64,000 nt of DNA, from the NCBI GenBank assembly GCA_041672845.1, contig JBAYYV010000001.1, forward strand, positions 248,001 through 312,000, given 5' to 3'. The notes beneath the pieces were generated by a model. That model saw only the letters and a list, made by a program, of their open reading frames with translations, was not told the DNA's origin and searched no databases. Of this stretch, positions 35,881 through 44,294 are shown piece after piece. A program made the translations under genes and the position numbers. The stretch comes from JBAYDV01 sp041672845. GTDB lineage: Bacteria > Bacteroidota > Bacteroidia > Bacteroidales > UBA932. Within the stretch, counting starts at the first letter, position 1, and every line of letters begins with the position of its first letter.

Positions 35881-36080
35881 TGAAGAATAAGATTAAAATA
35901 CAGAGAGCTATTAAGGAATTAACACAAGAATCACTGGCTAATAAAATAGGTGTTTCTAGGCAAACTATTAACTCTATCGAAAAGAACAGATATGTACCAT
36001 CCACAATACTTGCCTTGAAAATATCAAAATTGTTTGGAAAGAGTGTGAATGAAATATTTGAATTAGAAGAAAATGATTAA
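35880..36080 (+). CDS. Small helix-turn-helix transcriptional regulator (Xre/Cro type)
   Basis: A 66-residue DNA-binding protein made of little more than one HTH_3 domain: ELTQESLANKIGVSRQTINSIE is broken across helices 2 and 3, followed by NRYVPSTILALKISKLFG and an acidic tail. It starts with GTG at 35880, overlapping the TAG of the membrane protein, so the two are translationally coupled. It probably autoregulates this pair. Length is typical of YozG-like regulators. Confidence 0.88.
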   Translation: MKNKIKIQRAIKELTQESLANKIGVSRQTINSIEKNRYVPSTILALKISKLFGKSVNEIFELEEND

Positions 36081-36139
36081 GTCTAGGGCATAACGAAAAA
36101 ATGAGATAAAATTAAAATTTATAAGATTTTTTTAGTATT

Positions 36140-36303
36140 ATTTCCAATCTTTTTTTATAAAACTTGGTTTTGAATATAAGTCTAATATTATCAATTATCT
36201 AAAATAGAATCTGAAATAGCGAATAATTTGTATATCCAAACAATAAAAAGTATTATATTTATGGTATGATAGTGTAAATTATATCAAAACAGTCTAAACA
36301 ATA
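36140..36303 (+). promoter_or_regulatory. Partial third copy of the repeated leader, upstream of the DoxX gene
   Basis: ttttttataaaacttggttttgaatataagtc... (36153 onward) matches the ends of the leaders at 28150 and 33440. The upstream promoter part is absent here. Confidence 0.4.
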
Positions 36304-36798
36304 ATGTCAAATAAAAATATTAATGGGAATAAGAAAACAAGTATATTTAAAGTAGCATTTTTTACTAAAAAAGACCCTATAATTATAGGATGGATGTCTC
36401 GTAATGGATATTTACTTTTAAGAATATCCATAGGTATTGTGTTTGTTTGGTTCGGATTTCTTAAGTTTTTTCCTGGACTAAGCCCTGCACAAGAATTAGC
36501 TATTAAAACTATTACACTATTAAGTTTTGGTCTTATACCTGAGTTCATAATAATTAATGGTTTGGCTTTTTGGGAGGTGCTCATAGGTGTTGGCTTCCTA
36601 TCAGGCAAATTTATGAGAGCGACATTATTATTGCTGTTTCTGCAAATGGCAGGGACTTTCACTCCGATATTTCTTTTTCCTCATGAAATATTTACACATT
36701 TTCCATATGCTCTAACTTTAGAGGGGCAATATATCATTAAAAATCTTGTTATTATTTCAGGAGGGATAGTGTTAGGAGGTAAACTGAAAAAGATTTAA
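36304..36798 (+). CDS. DoxX/YkgB-like membrane protein
   Basis: A 164-residue protein with four membrane helices (~35-52, ~75-95, ~100-120 and ~142-160). The segments LLRISIGIVFVWFGFLKF and GVGFLSGKFMRATLLLL resemble the DoxX/DUF417 (YkgB) group of small inner-membrane proteins, some of which act in redox or chlorine-stress responses. The charged N-terminal ~30 residues are probably cytoplasmic. The Memo-AMMECR1 gene follows after 11 bp, so they may share a transcript. Specific role unknown. Confidence 0.75.
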   Translation: MSNKNINGNKKTSIFKVAFFTKKDPIIIGWMSRNGYLLLRISIGIVFVWFGFLKFFPGLSPAQELAIKTITLLSFGLIPEFIIINGLAFWEVLIGVGFLSGKFMRATLLLLFLQMAGTFTPIFLFPHEIFTHFPYALTLEGQYIIKNLVIISGGIVLGGKLKKI

Positions 36799-36809
36799 AA
36801 ATTAAGATT

Positions 36810-38243
36810 ATGTCAAGTTCAAAACAAATTCGTCCTGCTGCCGTAGCAGGTGCTTTTTATCCTGGAGAAGAATCCACACTTACAAATCAATTGAAGATTT
36901 TTTTTAATTCTTTTCGTGAGCAAAAAATAGTAGATAATGTCGCTGCTGTTATAGTACCTCATGCAGGATATGTCTTTTCTGGAAGGGTAGCGGCCTCAGC
37001 ATTTGCTAGGATTAATCCTGAAAAGGAATATGACCATATCTTTCTTATAGGTCCAAGTCATTATGTTTGCATGGACGGAGCTTCCGTTAATAATGAATAT
37101 GGATTTTATCAGACGCCGCTAGGTAAGGTAAAAGTAGATACCGAACTCTGTGATAAGCTAATAACAGATTATCCTTTCTTTGCTTGTCGTCATGATGCAC
37201 ATCTTAAAGAACATTGTTTGGAAATCCAGTTGCCTTTTATTCAGTATCATTTTAAACATGAAATTAGTATTGTTCCTATCATAATAGGAACGCAGTCAGC
37301 TGATATGATTCGTAAGATAGCAAATGCACTTGAACCTTATTTCAATGGGAAAAATTTGTTTGTTATTAGCAGTGATTTTTCTCATTATCCTACATATAAA
37401 GGAGCTGAAGAATCAGATAAAAGAACAGGAGATGCGATAGAGACTGGTTCCCCTGATAAGTTTATACAAGCATTACAGCAGAATAGTGATGCAGAAATTT
37501 TAGGATTAGAGACTAGTGCCTGTGGGCAATGTGCTATTTTAACCCTACTGTATCTTTCTTCTGATGCGAAAAATATTTCTATCCATCATATAATGTATGA
37601 AAATTCAGGAGATTCGGAATATGGAGAAAAAGATCATGTGGTAGGCTACCATTCTTTTCTGTTTACAAGAAATCAGTCAGGTCCAGAAAAAATGACATTT
37701 TCTCTTTCTGATAATGAAAAAGGTGAATTGTTAAAGATAGCCCGTGAATCTATTAACAGCAAACTAGAAAATAAGGAATTACTGGACAATTCTTCATATA
37801 ATTTAACAAAAACTCTTATGATGCCATGTGGTGCTTTCGTTACTTTAAATAAAAGTGCTAGGCTGAGAGGATGTATAGGACTTTTCGTAGTTCACCATCC
37901 TCTTTATGAAATAATCAGAGAAATGGCAGTAGCAGCTGCTTTTGAAGATCCCCGTTTCCCTAATGTGGAAGAAAGTGAAATGGAAAATATTAGTATTGAA
38001 ATATCTGTATTGTCACCTTTGAAAAAGATAAATAATATAGATGAGTTTTCTTTGGGTAAACAAGGGATTTATATAAAGAAAGGCATGTTTAGCGGAACTT
38101 TTTTACCTCAAGTGGCTAAAGATACAGGATGGACAAAAGAAGAATTTTTAGGTCATTGTTCTCACGATAAGGCCGGATTATCATGGGATGGATGGAAGGA
38201 TGCCGATTTGTATACTTATGAAGCGATTGTTTTTAGTGAATAG
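36810..38243 (+). CDS. Fused Memo (AmmeMemoRadiSam B) and AMMECR1 (A) protein
   Basis: A 477-residue two-domain fusion. Residues ~5-270 form the Memo domain (RPAAVAGAFYPG, VPHAGYVFSGRVAA, GPSHYV, SSDFSHYP), with His residues arranged as in MEMO1 metal sites. Residues ~300-475 form AMMECR1 (GAFVTLNKSARLRGCIG, AAAFEDPRFP). Together with the adjacent radical SAM gene this makes the AmmeMemoRadiSam module, widely conserved. Its chemistry is unresolved; RNA or cofactor modification has been suggested. The fusion of A and B is common in Bacteroidales. The radical SAM partner begins 43 bp downstream. Confidence 0.93.
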   Translation: MSSSKQIRPAAVAGAFYPGEESTLTNQLKIFFNSFREQKIVDNVAAVIVPHAGYVFSGRVAASAFARINPEKEYDHIFLIGPSHYVCMDGASVNNEYGFYQTPLGKVKVDTELCDKLITDYPFFACRHDAHLKEHCLEIQLPFIQYHFKHEISIVPIIIGTQSADMIRKIANALEPYFNGKNLFVISSDFSHYPTYKGAEESDKRTGDAIETGSPDKFIQALQQNSDAEILGLETSACGQCAILTLLYLSSDAKNISIHHIMYENSGDSEYGEKDHVVGYHSFLFTRNQSGPEKMTFSLSDNEKGELLKIARESINSKLENKELLDNSSYNLTKTLMMPCGAFVTLNKSARLRGCIGLFVVHHPLYEIIREMAVAAAFEDPRFPNVEESEMENISIEISVLSPLKKINNIDEFSLGKQGIYIKKGMFSGTFLPQVAKDTGWTKEEFLGHCSHDKAGLSWDGWKDADLYTYEAIVFSE

Positions 38244-38286
38244 TTGGCTTTATATGGATATATCTAGAGTATAAATTTTAATTAAA

Positions 38287-39294
38287 ATGAAAAAAGAAGC
38301 TTTGTTTTATGAGAAAACTCTGCACGGAGTGCAATGCCATATTTGTCCTAAGGAATGTGTTATTCTCGAAGGGAAATCGGGATATTGCAGAAGCCGTGTT
38401 AATCACAAGGGAATTTTATATACAATAGCATACGGAAATCCATGTGCTGTAGATGTGGATCCGGTGGAGAAGAAACCATTATTTCATTTTTTACCTGCAA
38501 GTAAATGTTTATCTATAGCGACTGCAGGATGTAATCTGGCATGTCTGAATTGTCAGAACTCGGAAATTTCACAGAAGAGTCCCACAGAAACAGAAAATAT
38601 AGATTTGTCTCCTGAAAAAGTTGTTTCCTATTGCCGACAGGCAGAATGCTCTTCTATTGCCTATACTTATACTGAACCTATTACTTATTATGAATACACT
38701 TATGATACTTCTGTCATAGCCCATAAGCAGGGGATACGTAATATTATGGTATCGGCAGGATATATTAACCAGGAACCTTTGCGAAAATTATGTAAAGTTA
38801 TAGATGCGGCTAATATCGATTTGAAATCTTTCAGCGATGAAATTTATAAAAAACTGAATGGTGGGAAGTTACAGCCTGTTTTAAATACTTTGAAAACTTT
38901 AAAAGATGAAGGTGTCTGGCTGGAAATTACCAATTTGGTGATCCCGTCGTGGAATGATGATCTTGATATGATAAAACGTATGTGTCACTGGTTATATGAA
39001 AACGGTTTTGAAAATACTCCGCTTCATTTTAGCCGATTCTTTCCGATGTATAAGCTGACACAGCTTCCGCCTACACCTATTAATGTTCTGAAGAATGCTA
39101 GGGAGATCGCCATTCAGGAAGGACTGAAATACGTTTATGCAGGTAATGTGCCTGAACTGGATATGGAAAATACCATTTGCCCAAAATGTCACAAAGAAGT
39201 AATTAAACGACGCGGATACAGGATTCTAGAGAATCATATAACAGATGGAAAATGTGAATTCTGCGGTGAAAACATAGCTGGAGTCTGGAAATAG
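38287..39294 (+). CDS. amrS: AmmeMemoRadiSam system radical SAM enzyme
   Basis: A 335-residue radical SAM protein. The cluster-binding CxxxCxxC motif is in GCNLACLNCQN (~residues 79-89). An N-terminal CPKEC pair precedes it, and CPKC/CEFC pairs near the C terminus probably bind a zinc ion or an auxiliary cluster. The family, formerly labelled pyruvate formate-lyase activating-like, is found next to Memo/AMMECR1 genes, as here. Length is typical. Substrate unknown. Confidence 0.93.
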   Translation: MKKEALFYEKTLHGVQCHICPKECVILEGKSGYCRSRVNHKGILYTIAYGNPCAVDVDPVEKKPLFHFLPASKCLSIATAGCNLACLNCQNSEISQKSPTETENIDLSPEKVVSYCRQAECSSIAYTYTEPITYYEYTYDTSVIAHKQGIRNIMVSAGYINQEPLRKLCKVIDAANIDLKSFSDEIYKKLNGGKLQPVLNTLKTLKDEGVWLEITNLVIPSWNDDLDMIKRMCHWLYENGFENTPLHFSRFFPMYKLTQLPPTPINVLKNAREIAIQEGLKYVYAGNVPELDMENTICPKCHKEVIKRRGYRILENHITDGKCEFCGENIAGVWK

Positions 39295-39382
39295 AAAAAT
39301 AGTCAGTAATATTTGGAAAGTATTTTATAGAGATGTAATTTTAGGTAACCTTTAATGAAAATAAATAATATAAATTAAAATT

Positions 39383-40315
39383 ATGGCAGCAATAAAAGAT
39401 AATAAGCCTTACAAGAATGGCTATATAGATGTTTCTGATGGTCACTCATTATATTTCGAATTATATGGAAATCCTAATGGAATTCCAGTATTGTTTTTAC
39501 ACGGAGGGCCAGGAGCCGGGTTTTCAGATAGCGACAAACAATTTTTTGATGAAAAAAGATATAATGTTGTTTTTTTCGACCAAAGAGGATCTTCCAAAAG
39601 CAAACCATTTGGTTCCATTGAGAACAACACTACACTAGACCTTCTAGGTGATATTAATAAAGTGCTGGATGATTTAGGTTTTGGGAAAGTCTATGTCTTT
39701 GGCGGTTCTTGGGGAAGTACGCTTTCACTAGTATATGCTATTCATTTTCCTGAACGTGTGAAAGGTTTAGTCTTGCGTGGTATATGGCTGGCTAATAGAT
39801 ATGGACTGGATCATTATATAAATGGAGGAATAAAGAATTTCTTCCCTGATGTTTGGGATAGGTTTTCCAAATTGGTACCTGAAGGAGAAAATCCAGTTTC
39901 TTACTATTTAAGTAAAATGTTATCTGATGATAAAAAGATTAGTGATAAATATGCCTACGAATGGGCCTATTATGAAATGTCGTTTTATACTATAAATAAA
40001 ATGGTAGATCCAGCAGAGTCTTTAAAAACTCTTTCATTTAAATCCATGGCAATACTTGAATCTTATTATATTAAAAACAATTGTTTTTTAACTGAAGATT
40101 TTATCATAAAGAATGCTGATAAAATTAAAAATATTAAAACTGCGATAGTGCAAGGAAGGTATGATTTTATCTGTCCACCTATTCAAGCTTTCAGATTACA
40201 TTCCAAATTAAATAATTCAGTATTGAATATTACCAATGCAGGACATTCTTCTTCTGATATAGAGAATAAAAAAACCTTAATCAGTGAACTTAAAAGAATA
40301 ACCACCACTATATAA
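39383..40315 (+). CDS. Alpha/beta hydrolase, proline iminopeptidase-like
   Basis: A 310-residue S33-type peptidase. The motifs VLFLHGGPGAG (oxyanion region), FDQRGSSKS and the nucleophile elbow GGSWGSTLS (Ser ~113) are the classic proline iminopeptidase signature. The catalytic aspartate is likely in GRYDFICPP (~257) and the histidine in NAGHSS (~287). It would remove N-terminal proline from peptides in the cytoplasm; no signal peptide. It is slightly shorter than many family members. Monocistronic. Confidence 0.88.
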   Translation: MAAIKDNKPYKNGYIDVSDGHSLYFELYGNPNGIPVLFLHGGPGAGFSDSDKQFFDEKRYNVVFFDQRGSSKSKPFGSIENNTTLDLLGDINKVLDDLGFGKVYVFGGSWGSTLSLVYAIHFPERVKGLVLRGIWLANRYGLDHYINGGIKNFFPDVWDRFSKLVPEGENPVSYYLSKMLSDDKKISDKYAYEWAYYEMSFYTINKMVDPAESLKTLSFKSMAILESYYIKNNCFLTEDFIIKNADKIKNIKTAIVQGRYDFICPPIQAFRLHSKLNNSVLNITNAGHSSSDIENKKTLISELKRITTTI

Positions 40316-40390
40316 TTCTTATATAGCGATGCTGTTTAAACAGTGATAATTGACTTATAGACTTTTTAGCAGTTATTAAAAAACATAGAT

Positions 40391-41644
40391 ATGAAATATA
40401 AATACACACTAGTATTACTTATTAGTATTTTAGCATTAGTAAGCTGTACAGAAAAAAAAGAGGATCAAATCCCTAAGGGAGCTTTCCCCATTATAGTATA
40501 TCATGGACATATATATATTAAGGGAGAAGTAGATAGTGCTAAGGGTAACTTTGTCTTTGATACAGGATCTCCGAATCTATATTTTGATAACACATATTAT
40601 GCAAATAATGGTTTTAAATATGATAATATTTTTAATGCTATGCTTCCAGGTGTAGGTCTTACAGCTCAAAAAGTAGTAGTAATTAAAGATTCAATTGACT
40701 TTAAATTCGGGACTGATTTATATAAAACATCGTATGTACCAGTTATTCAATTAAAACCAATACTTGGAGATATAGCAGATGGAATGTTGGGACTTGAATA
40801 TTTTAATAATTCAATTCTAGAAATTAATTATGAAAAAGATTATATGAAAATTATCCCAAGTATTGATTCTATAGATATACAAGGATATACTAAAATCGCT
40901 TTAATTAAAAAGCCCGGTAGATTATATATTCCACTTCAAATAAATATTAATGATACCATTAATATTTCTGGAAACTATCTATTAGATTTTGGTGCGGGCG
41001 GATCTGTCCATCTCACGAGTTCAATCGCTAAAAAATATAATCTTAAGGATAATATTGAAAATAAAGCAGCATTTTTTGGCAAGTATATGGGAGTTGGTGG
41101 AGAATCTTCATGCTATGATTTTATCGCATGTCGATTAAAAATAGGAGGTTTTAGTTTTCATAACGTGGTAATGAGTTTTAGTGAAGATAAACAAGGATTT
41201 TATGCTTCAGGAAATAATCCAGGGATATTAGGAAATATAGGAACTGACATATATGAGAGGTTTAATATTGTCATGGATTTTATTAATAACGATTTATATT
41301 TAAAACCCAATAATAAGTATAATGATTTATTTGAAATCCCACAATTGGGCTTTTCTTATGTGGACAGAGTAAAAACATTGAAATCTTGGATTGTTACTGG
41401 CCTTTATGCTTCATCGTCAGCAGAGAAAAGTGGATTAAAGATAGATGATAAAATTATAGCGGTGAATGGAGTAAAAGTAAGCGACATAAATTATAAACAG
41501 CAAGCTACATTCTTTAAAAAAATAGATAAAGTCCATCTTAAAATAGAAAGAAATGGCAAACTGATTCAAATAAACTTTAGATTAGAACCATTATTGAAAA
41601 CTGCTAATAATATTGAAACTGCTAATAATGAATATGCAAAATAG
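40391..41644 (+). CDS. Retropepsin-like PDZ lipoprotein, paralogue 2
   Basis: A 417-residue lipoprotein (signal ending LALVSC, cysteine ~18). The first catalytic lobe has FVFDTGSPN and the second LLDFGAGGS, so both aspartates are kept. DGMLGLEYF matches the paralogue at 26599. A PDZ domain occupies the C-terminal ~90 residues (SSAEKSGLKIDDKIIAVNG), and the end carries a short NNIETANNE duplication. Likely attached to the periplasmic or outer membrane. Peptidase activity is inferred; the domain pairing suggests binding of peptide C termini. Confidence 0.8.
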   Translation: MKYKYTLVLLISILALVSCTEKKEDQIPKGAFPIIVYHGHIYIKGEVDSAKGNFVFDTGSPNLYFDNTYYANNGFKYDNIFNAMLPGVGLTAQKVVVIKDSIDFKFGTDLYKTSYVPVIQLKPILGDIADGMLGLEYFNNSILEINYEKDYMKIIPSIDSIDIQGYTKIALIKKPGRLYIPLQININDTINISGNYLLDFGAGGSVHLTSSIAKKYNLKDNIENKAAFFGKYMGVGGESSCYDFIACRLKIGGFSFHNVVMSFSEDKQGFYASGNNPGILGNIGTDIYERFNIVMDFINNDLYLKPNNKYNDLFEIPQLGFSYVDRVKTLKSWIVTGLYASSSAEKSGLKIDDKIIAVNGVKVSDINYKQQATFFKKIDKVHLKIERNGKLIQINFRLEPLLKTANNIETANNEYAK

Positions 41645-41684
41645 CTTTAAGTAGGGGAGATAATAATCATTTATTTTAAATACC

Positions 41685-41730
41685 CGCATGCACTATAACA
41701 TGTGTTAGCACTATAATAGGTGTTAAGCGT
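41685..41730 (-). repeat. Tandem TAACAC-type element downstream of the thioesterase
   Basis: Two adjacent units, cactataacatgtgttag and cactataataggtgttaag. On the - strand they read GCTTAAC... and GCTAAC..., similar to the sequences just after the FokI-like gene (GCATAACATGTTATA) and the RloC-like gene (GCATAACACGTGTTATA). Confidence 0.4.
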
Positions 41731-41736
41731 AATACT

Positions 41737-42492
41737 TCAGTATTTAATATTTTTCACAAGTATTTTAGAAGTAAAGACTGTTTTAGAATCCTTTACTCGA
41801 TTACCTTTAAAAAACACTTCATGATTAGTGCTTGATTTAAGCTTGTTTATATTGCTAAATATTTCGATATTATCTTCTAAAAATGTTTCTAAAGAGAAAT
41901 TAATTTCATATTCTTTAATCATAAATGATTTGTAATAATTAAATGGAATAGAATCAAGAACCCATTGTGTATATTTTATATTATTTACATGATTATTCAT
42001 ATCAAGGTCGCTAATTCTAACCTCAAACGTTTTTATAAAATCTAATTCTTTAGGAAGCTTGACTTTCTCAGCTGAAAAATTTAATGAATAATTCTTTCTT
42101 GATTTAAATAATTTATCAAAGGTGTCTAATTTTTTAGGTTCTCTACTTCTATTATCTAAAATCATCCAAGTAGTAGAACATTCTCCTATTTTTTGATGAT
42201 TAACAAATATTTCATATTCACGAATTACATATATGCTAAAAGCTGGTTTTGTCCATGTTTTAATCGTTACTATATCATTTAAGTTAGGCCAAGCATTCAT
42301 ACGTAGTTTTTGTCGGACTAATACCCAAAAGAATCCTTTTTTGATAGAATTTTCGTACCCAGCCCCAAGCTTTAAAGCGTGTTCGCTTGCGACATCCTGC
42401 AACATTTGCAACAATCCACATAAACCTAATTTTTTGTTAGTATTTATATTGATATTATTTATTTTATAATCTTTATCTAAAATTGAATCCAT
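41737..42492 (-). CDS. Acyl-ACP thioesterase (FatA/FatB-like)
   Basis: A 251-residue double-hotdog thioesterase that releases fatty acids from acyl carrier protein. KKGFFWVLVRQKLRM near residue 50 and SDLDMNNHVNNIKYTQWVLD near 155 are the family's conserved stretches, the latter with the catalytic N-x-H. Length is normal for bacterial members. It follows a broken dinD-like fragment on the same strand. Its 3' end carries TAACAC-type palindromes like those after other accessory genes here, so it may have been acquired. Confidence 0.88.
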   Translation of the reverse strand: MDSILDKDYKINNININTNKKLGLCGLLQMLQDVASEHALKLGAGYENSIKKGFFWVLVRQKLRMNAWPNLNDIVTIKTWTKPAFSIYVIREYEIFVNHQKIGECSTTWMILDNRSREPKKLDTFDKLFKSRKNYSLNFSAEKVKLPKELDFIKTFEVRISDLDMNNHVNNIKYTQWVLDSIPFNYYKSFMIKEYEINFSLETFLEDNIEIFSNINKLKSSTNHEVFFKGNRVKDSKTVFTSKILVKNIKY

Positions 42493-42500
42493 GACTTTTA

Positions 42501-43008
42501 TTATCTAAATTGGTCAGTATTATCTCGTAAACCCTCTTTTTTTTAAGTCCTTAATTTTTTTATAATCCTTTGTTGTTAAGCCTGACCATGCTTTCGTAAT
42601 TTCATCTGTAAGTATGGCATACTCTAATCCTTTTTTAACTCCTCTTGAATCCCATTCGTCGGTTAATTCTTTTCGAATCTCAATACTCTTTACTCTTTGG
42701 TTTATCCAATTTTTTGAGTATCCTTTCTTAAGATAGGTTTCCATTGCTCTCTCAAAAGCTTTTTCTGGATCTTCTGTTTCTTCAATCCGTTCGTATCCGA
42801 CTTTCGCTAACCAAATTTTAAAGGGTTCAGCTTTGGGTGAAGGAATAGATTGAATTATTCTTAAAAGTCCTTCCGTATCAGCACAATCCGTTATATATTT
42901 TTTCCCGTCAGAAGATTTTAATTTCAGTTGTACGATAATTTCGTACAACTGAGTAAAACCTTCTTTTGATAATTTTCTTTTCAAATCACTCCAATATCTG
43001 CATGGTCT
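42501..43008 (-). pseudogene. Decayed DinD/BRO-N-type gene fragment
   Basis: The central reading frame (42984-42520) gives ~154 residues matching the BRO-N/DNA-damage-inducible protein D family: YWSDLKRKLSKEG, PSPKAEPFKIWLAKVG, NWINQRVKSIEIRKEL, AWSGLTTKDYK. There is no ATG. Homology extends upstream in frame to RYWSDL and then stops at a TAA. At the 3' end an A-run (near 42537) causes a frameshift; skipping one base restores LKKEGLRDN before a stop at 42501. Both ends are therefore missing. Functional DinD-like proteins are ~270-290 residues. Confidence 0.7.
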
Positions 43009-43052
43009 TTAGGAATCTTTACAAGAAACAAAATTCGTATGCAATATAACAT

Positions 43053-43062
43053 GTTATGCACT
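43053..43062. repeat. Right cassette-like boundary of the FokI-like gene (GTTATGCACT)
   Basis: In the coding direction it reads AGTGCATAAC and lies just after the stop. It is the exact complement of 44105-44114. The adjoining ATAACATGTTAT is palindromic, as after the RloC-like gene. Confidence 0.55.
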
Positions 43063-43063
43063 G

Positions 43064-44086
43064 TTATTTTATTTGTTTTAAAAATTCATCAATTCTTTTT
43101 TCAGTAATTTCTCCTGTATTAATTAATAATTTTTGAAATTTTTTCAACTCAAAAAGTCTCGGATTTTCAATTTTTGAAGCTAATATTTTCAATAATGACC
43201 TTGAAGATATTAATGAGGTAGAAACATTTGTTTCAAGTTTAATATTGATAATTGCTTGATCCGTGGTAGATTCAAATTGACTGGAAACAATAATCAAATA
43301 AATAGTTTGGAAACCTAAATTAGCAAGAGTTTTTTGATATGTTCTAATGTATTCAATAAATGTTCTGTCGTCAGTTCCGATTTTATATCCGTTTTTTCTA
43401 GTTTTTGAGTCAATAATAATAGCGTATCTATTTTCCGGATCTTTTGCTATACCGTCAGGATTCCGCCCAGTCCCTTGTCCATATTCAATTACGTCAAATC
43501 CCAACAAGTGGAAAACCTGATTTACTTGTTTCTCAAATTCTTTAAACTTTTCTTTATCATAGGATAAGTCAATTAAATTTGCAACGATTGGTGGAAGAAA
43601 TTTTTGATATTTATATTCTAGAGTTCCAGAAACAAGTTCACCTTTTTCATTTTCGTGATTCTCAAATGTTTTACTTGGAATAAGCTCAATCACATCTATC
43701 CACTCAGATTTAGATGAATAATTTTCAAGAAATGCATAGGGTATGTCATTCCATTTTAAACCATGTGTTCTTTTTATATTACCGATTTCTGGTTTACAAC
43801 CGTTACATTGCCATTCAGCGATTACAGGTAATTTGCCTATTTTTCTAGTTAAGTTACCCCATTGAAGTAATATTTCACTTAATTCAATTTTCTCTGTTGA
43901 AAATACATTGGGACTACCGCCGGCTTCTTGAACAAGTTTTGTAAATGCACTACTTCCAAAAACAGTTTCTATTTTTCTTCTGGAAATTCCAGTCTCTTTG
44001 TAAAAAATCCGTGAAGAAGGAGGTTTTCCTATATGCTCTTTTAGCTTATTATATTCTTCTTTCAAATTTTCTTTTGAGTATTCCAT
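43064..44086 (-). CDS. FokI-like restriction endonuclease with homing-endonuclease-associated repeats
   Basis: A 340-residue nuclease. Residues ~1-125 look like two helical homing-endonuclease-associated DNA-binding repeats (KEHIGKPPSSRIFYKETG and NLTRKIGKLPVIAEW). The C-terminal half has a FokI-type PD-(D/E)XK core: RNPDGIAKD, IIIDSKTRKNGYKIGTDDR (D-x-K) and a following helix. In type IIS systems this cleavage domain needs a methylase for host protection, but no methyltransferase is nearby. It may therefore act on modified or invader DNA, be controlled otherwise, or be cassette cargo. Perfect 10-bp inverted repeats flank the gene. Confidence 0.75.
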   Translation of the reverse strand: MEYSKENLKEEYNKLKEHIGKPPSSRIFYKETGISRRKIETVFGSSAFTKLVQEAGGSPNVFSTEKIELSEILLQWGNLTRKIGKLPVIAEWQCNGCKPEIGNIKRTHGLKWNDIPYAFLENYSSKSEWIDVIELIPSKTFENHENEKGELVSGTLEYKYQKFLPPIVANLIDLSYDKEKFKEFEKQVNQVFHLLGFDVIEYGQGTGRNPDGIAKDPENRYAIIIDSKTRKNGYKIGTDDRTFIEYIRTYQKTLANLGFQTIYLIIVSSQFESTTDQAIINIKLETNVSTSLISSRSLLKILASKIENPRLFELKKFQKLLINTGEITEKRIDEFLKQIK

Positions 44087-44104
44087 TTATTGTCGTGGTT
44101 TAAT

Positions 44105-44114
44105 AGTGCATAAC
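44105..44114. repeat. Left cassette-like boundary of the FokI-like gene (AGTGCATAAC)
   Basis: In the coding direction it reads GTTATGCACT and precedes the start codon by ~20 bp. The same GTTATGC precedes the RloC-like gene. Confidence 0.55.
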
Positions 44115-44118
44115 AAGT

Positions 44119-44144
44119 AAATAACCCAACTATTTGGGTTATTT
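44119..44144. repeat. Perfect hairpin upstream of the FokI-like gene
   Basis: aaataacccaa (44119-44129) pairs with ttgggttattt (44134-44144), 4-nt loop. A second degenerate palindrome of gggtt/aaccc type continues to ~44195. It may be the remains of a recombination site or a terminator. Confidence 0.5.
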
Positions 44145-44294
44145 CTACTATATAAGTTTGGGTTTACATTCCATATTAAGGAATAACCCAATGTTTTGCT
44201 ATTTTTAGAGTTACAGTTATTCAAATATTTCATCCATATGAATTAAGTTTATACACAAATTTACAACAACTAAAGATTATCTCCAAAATATGTA

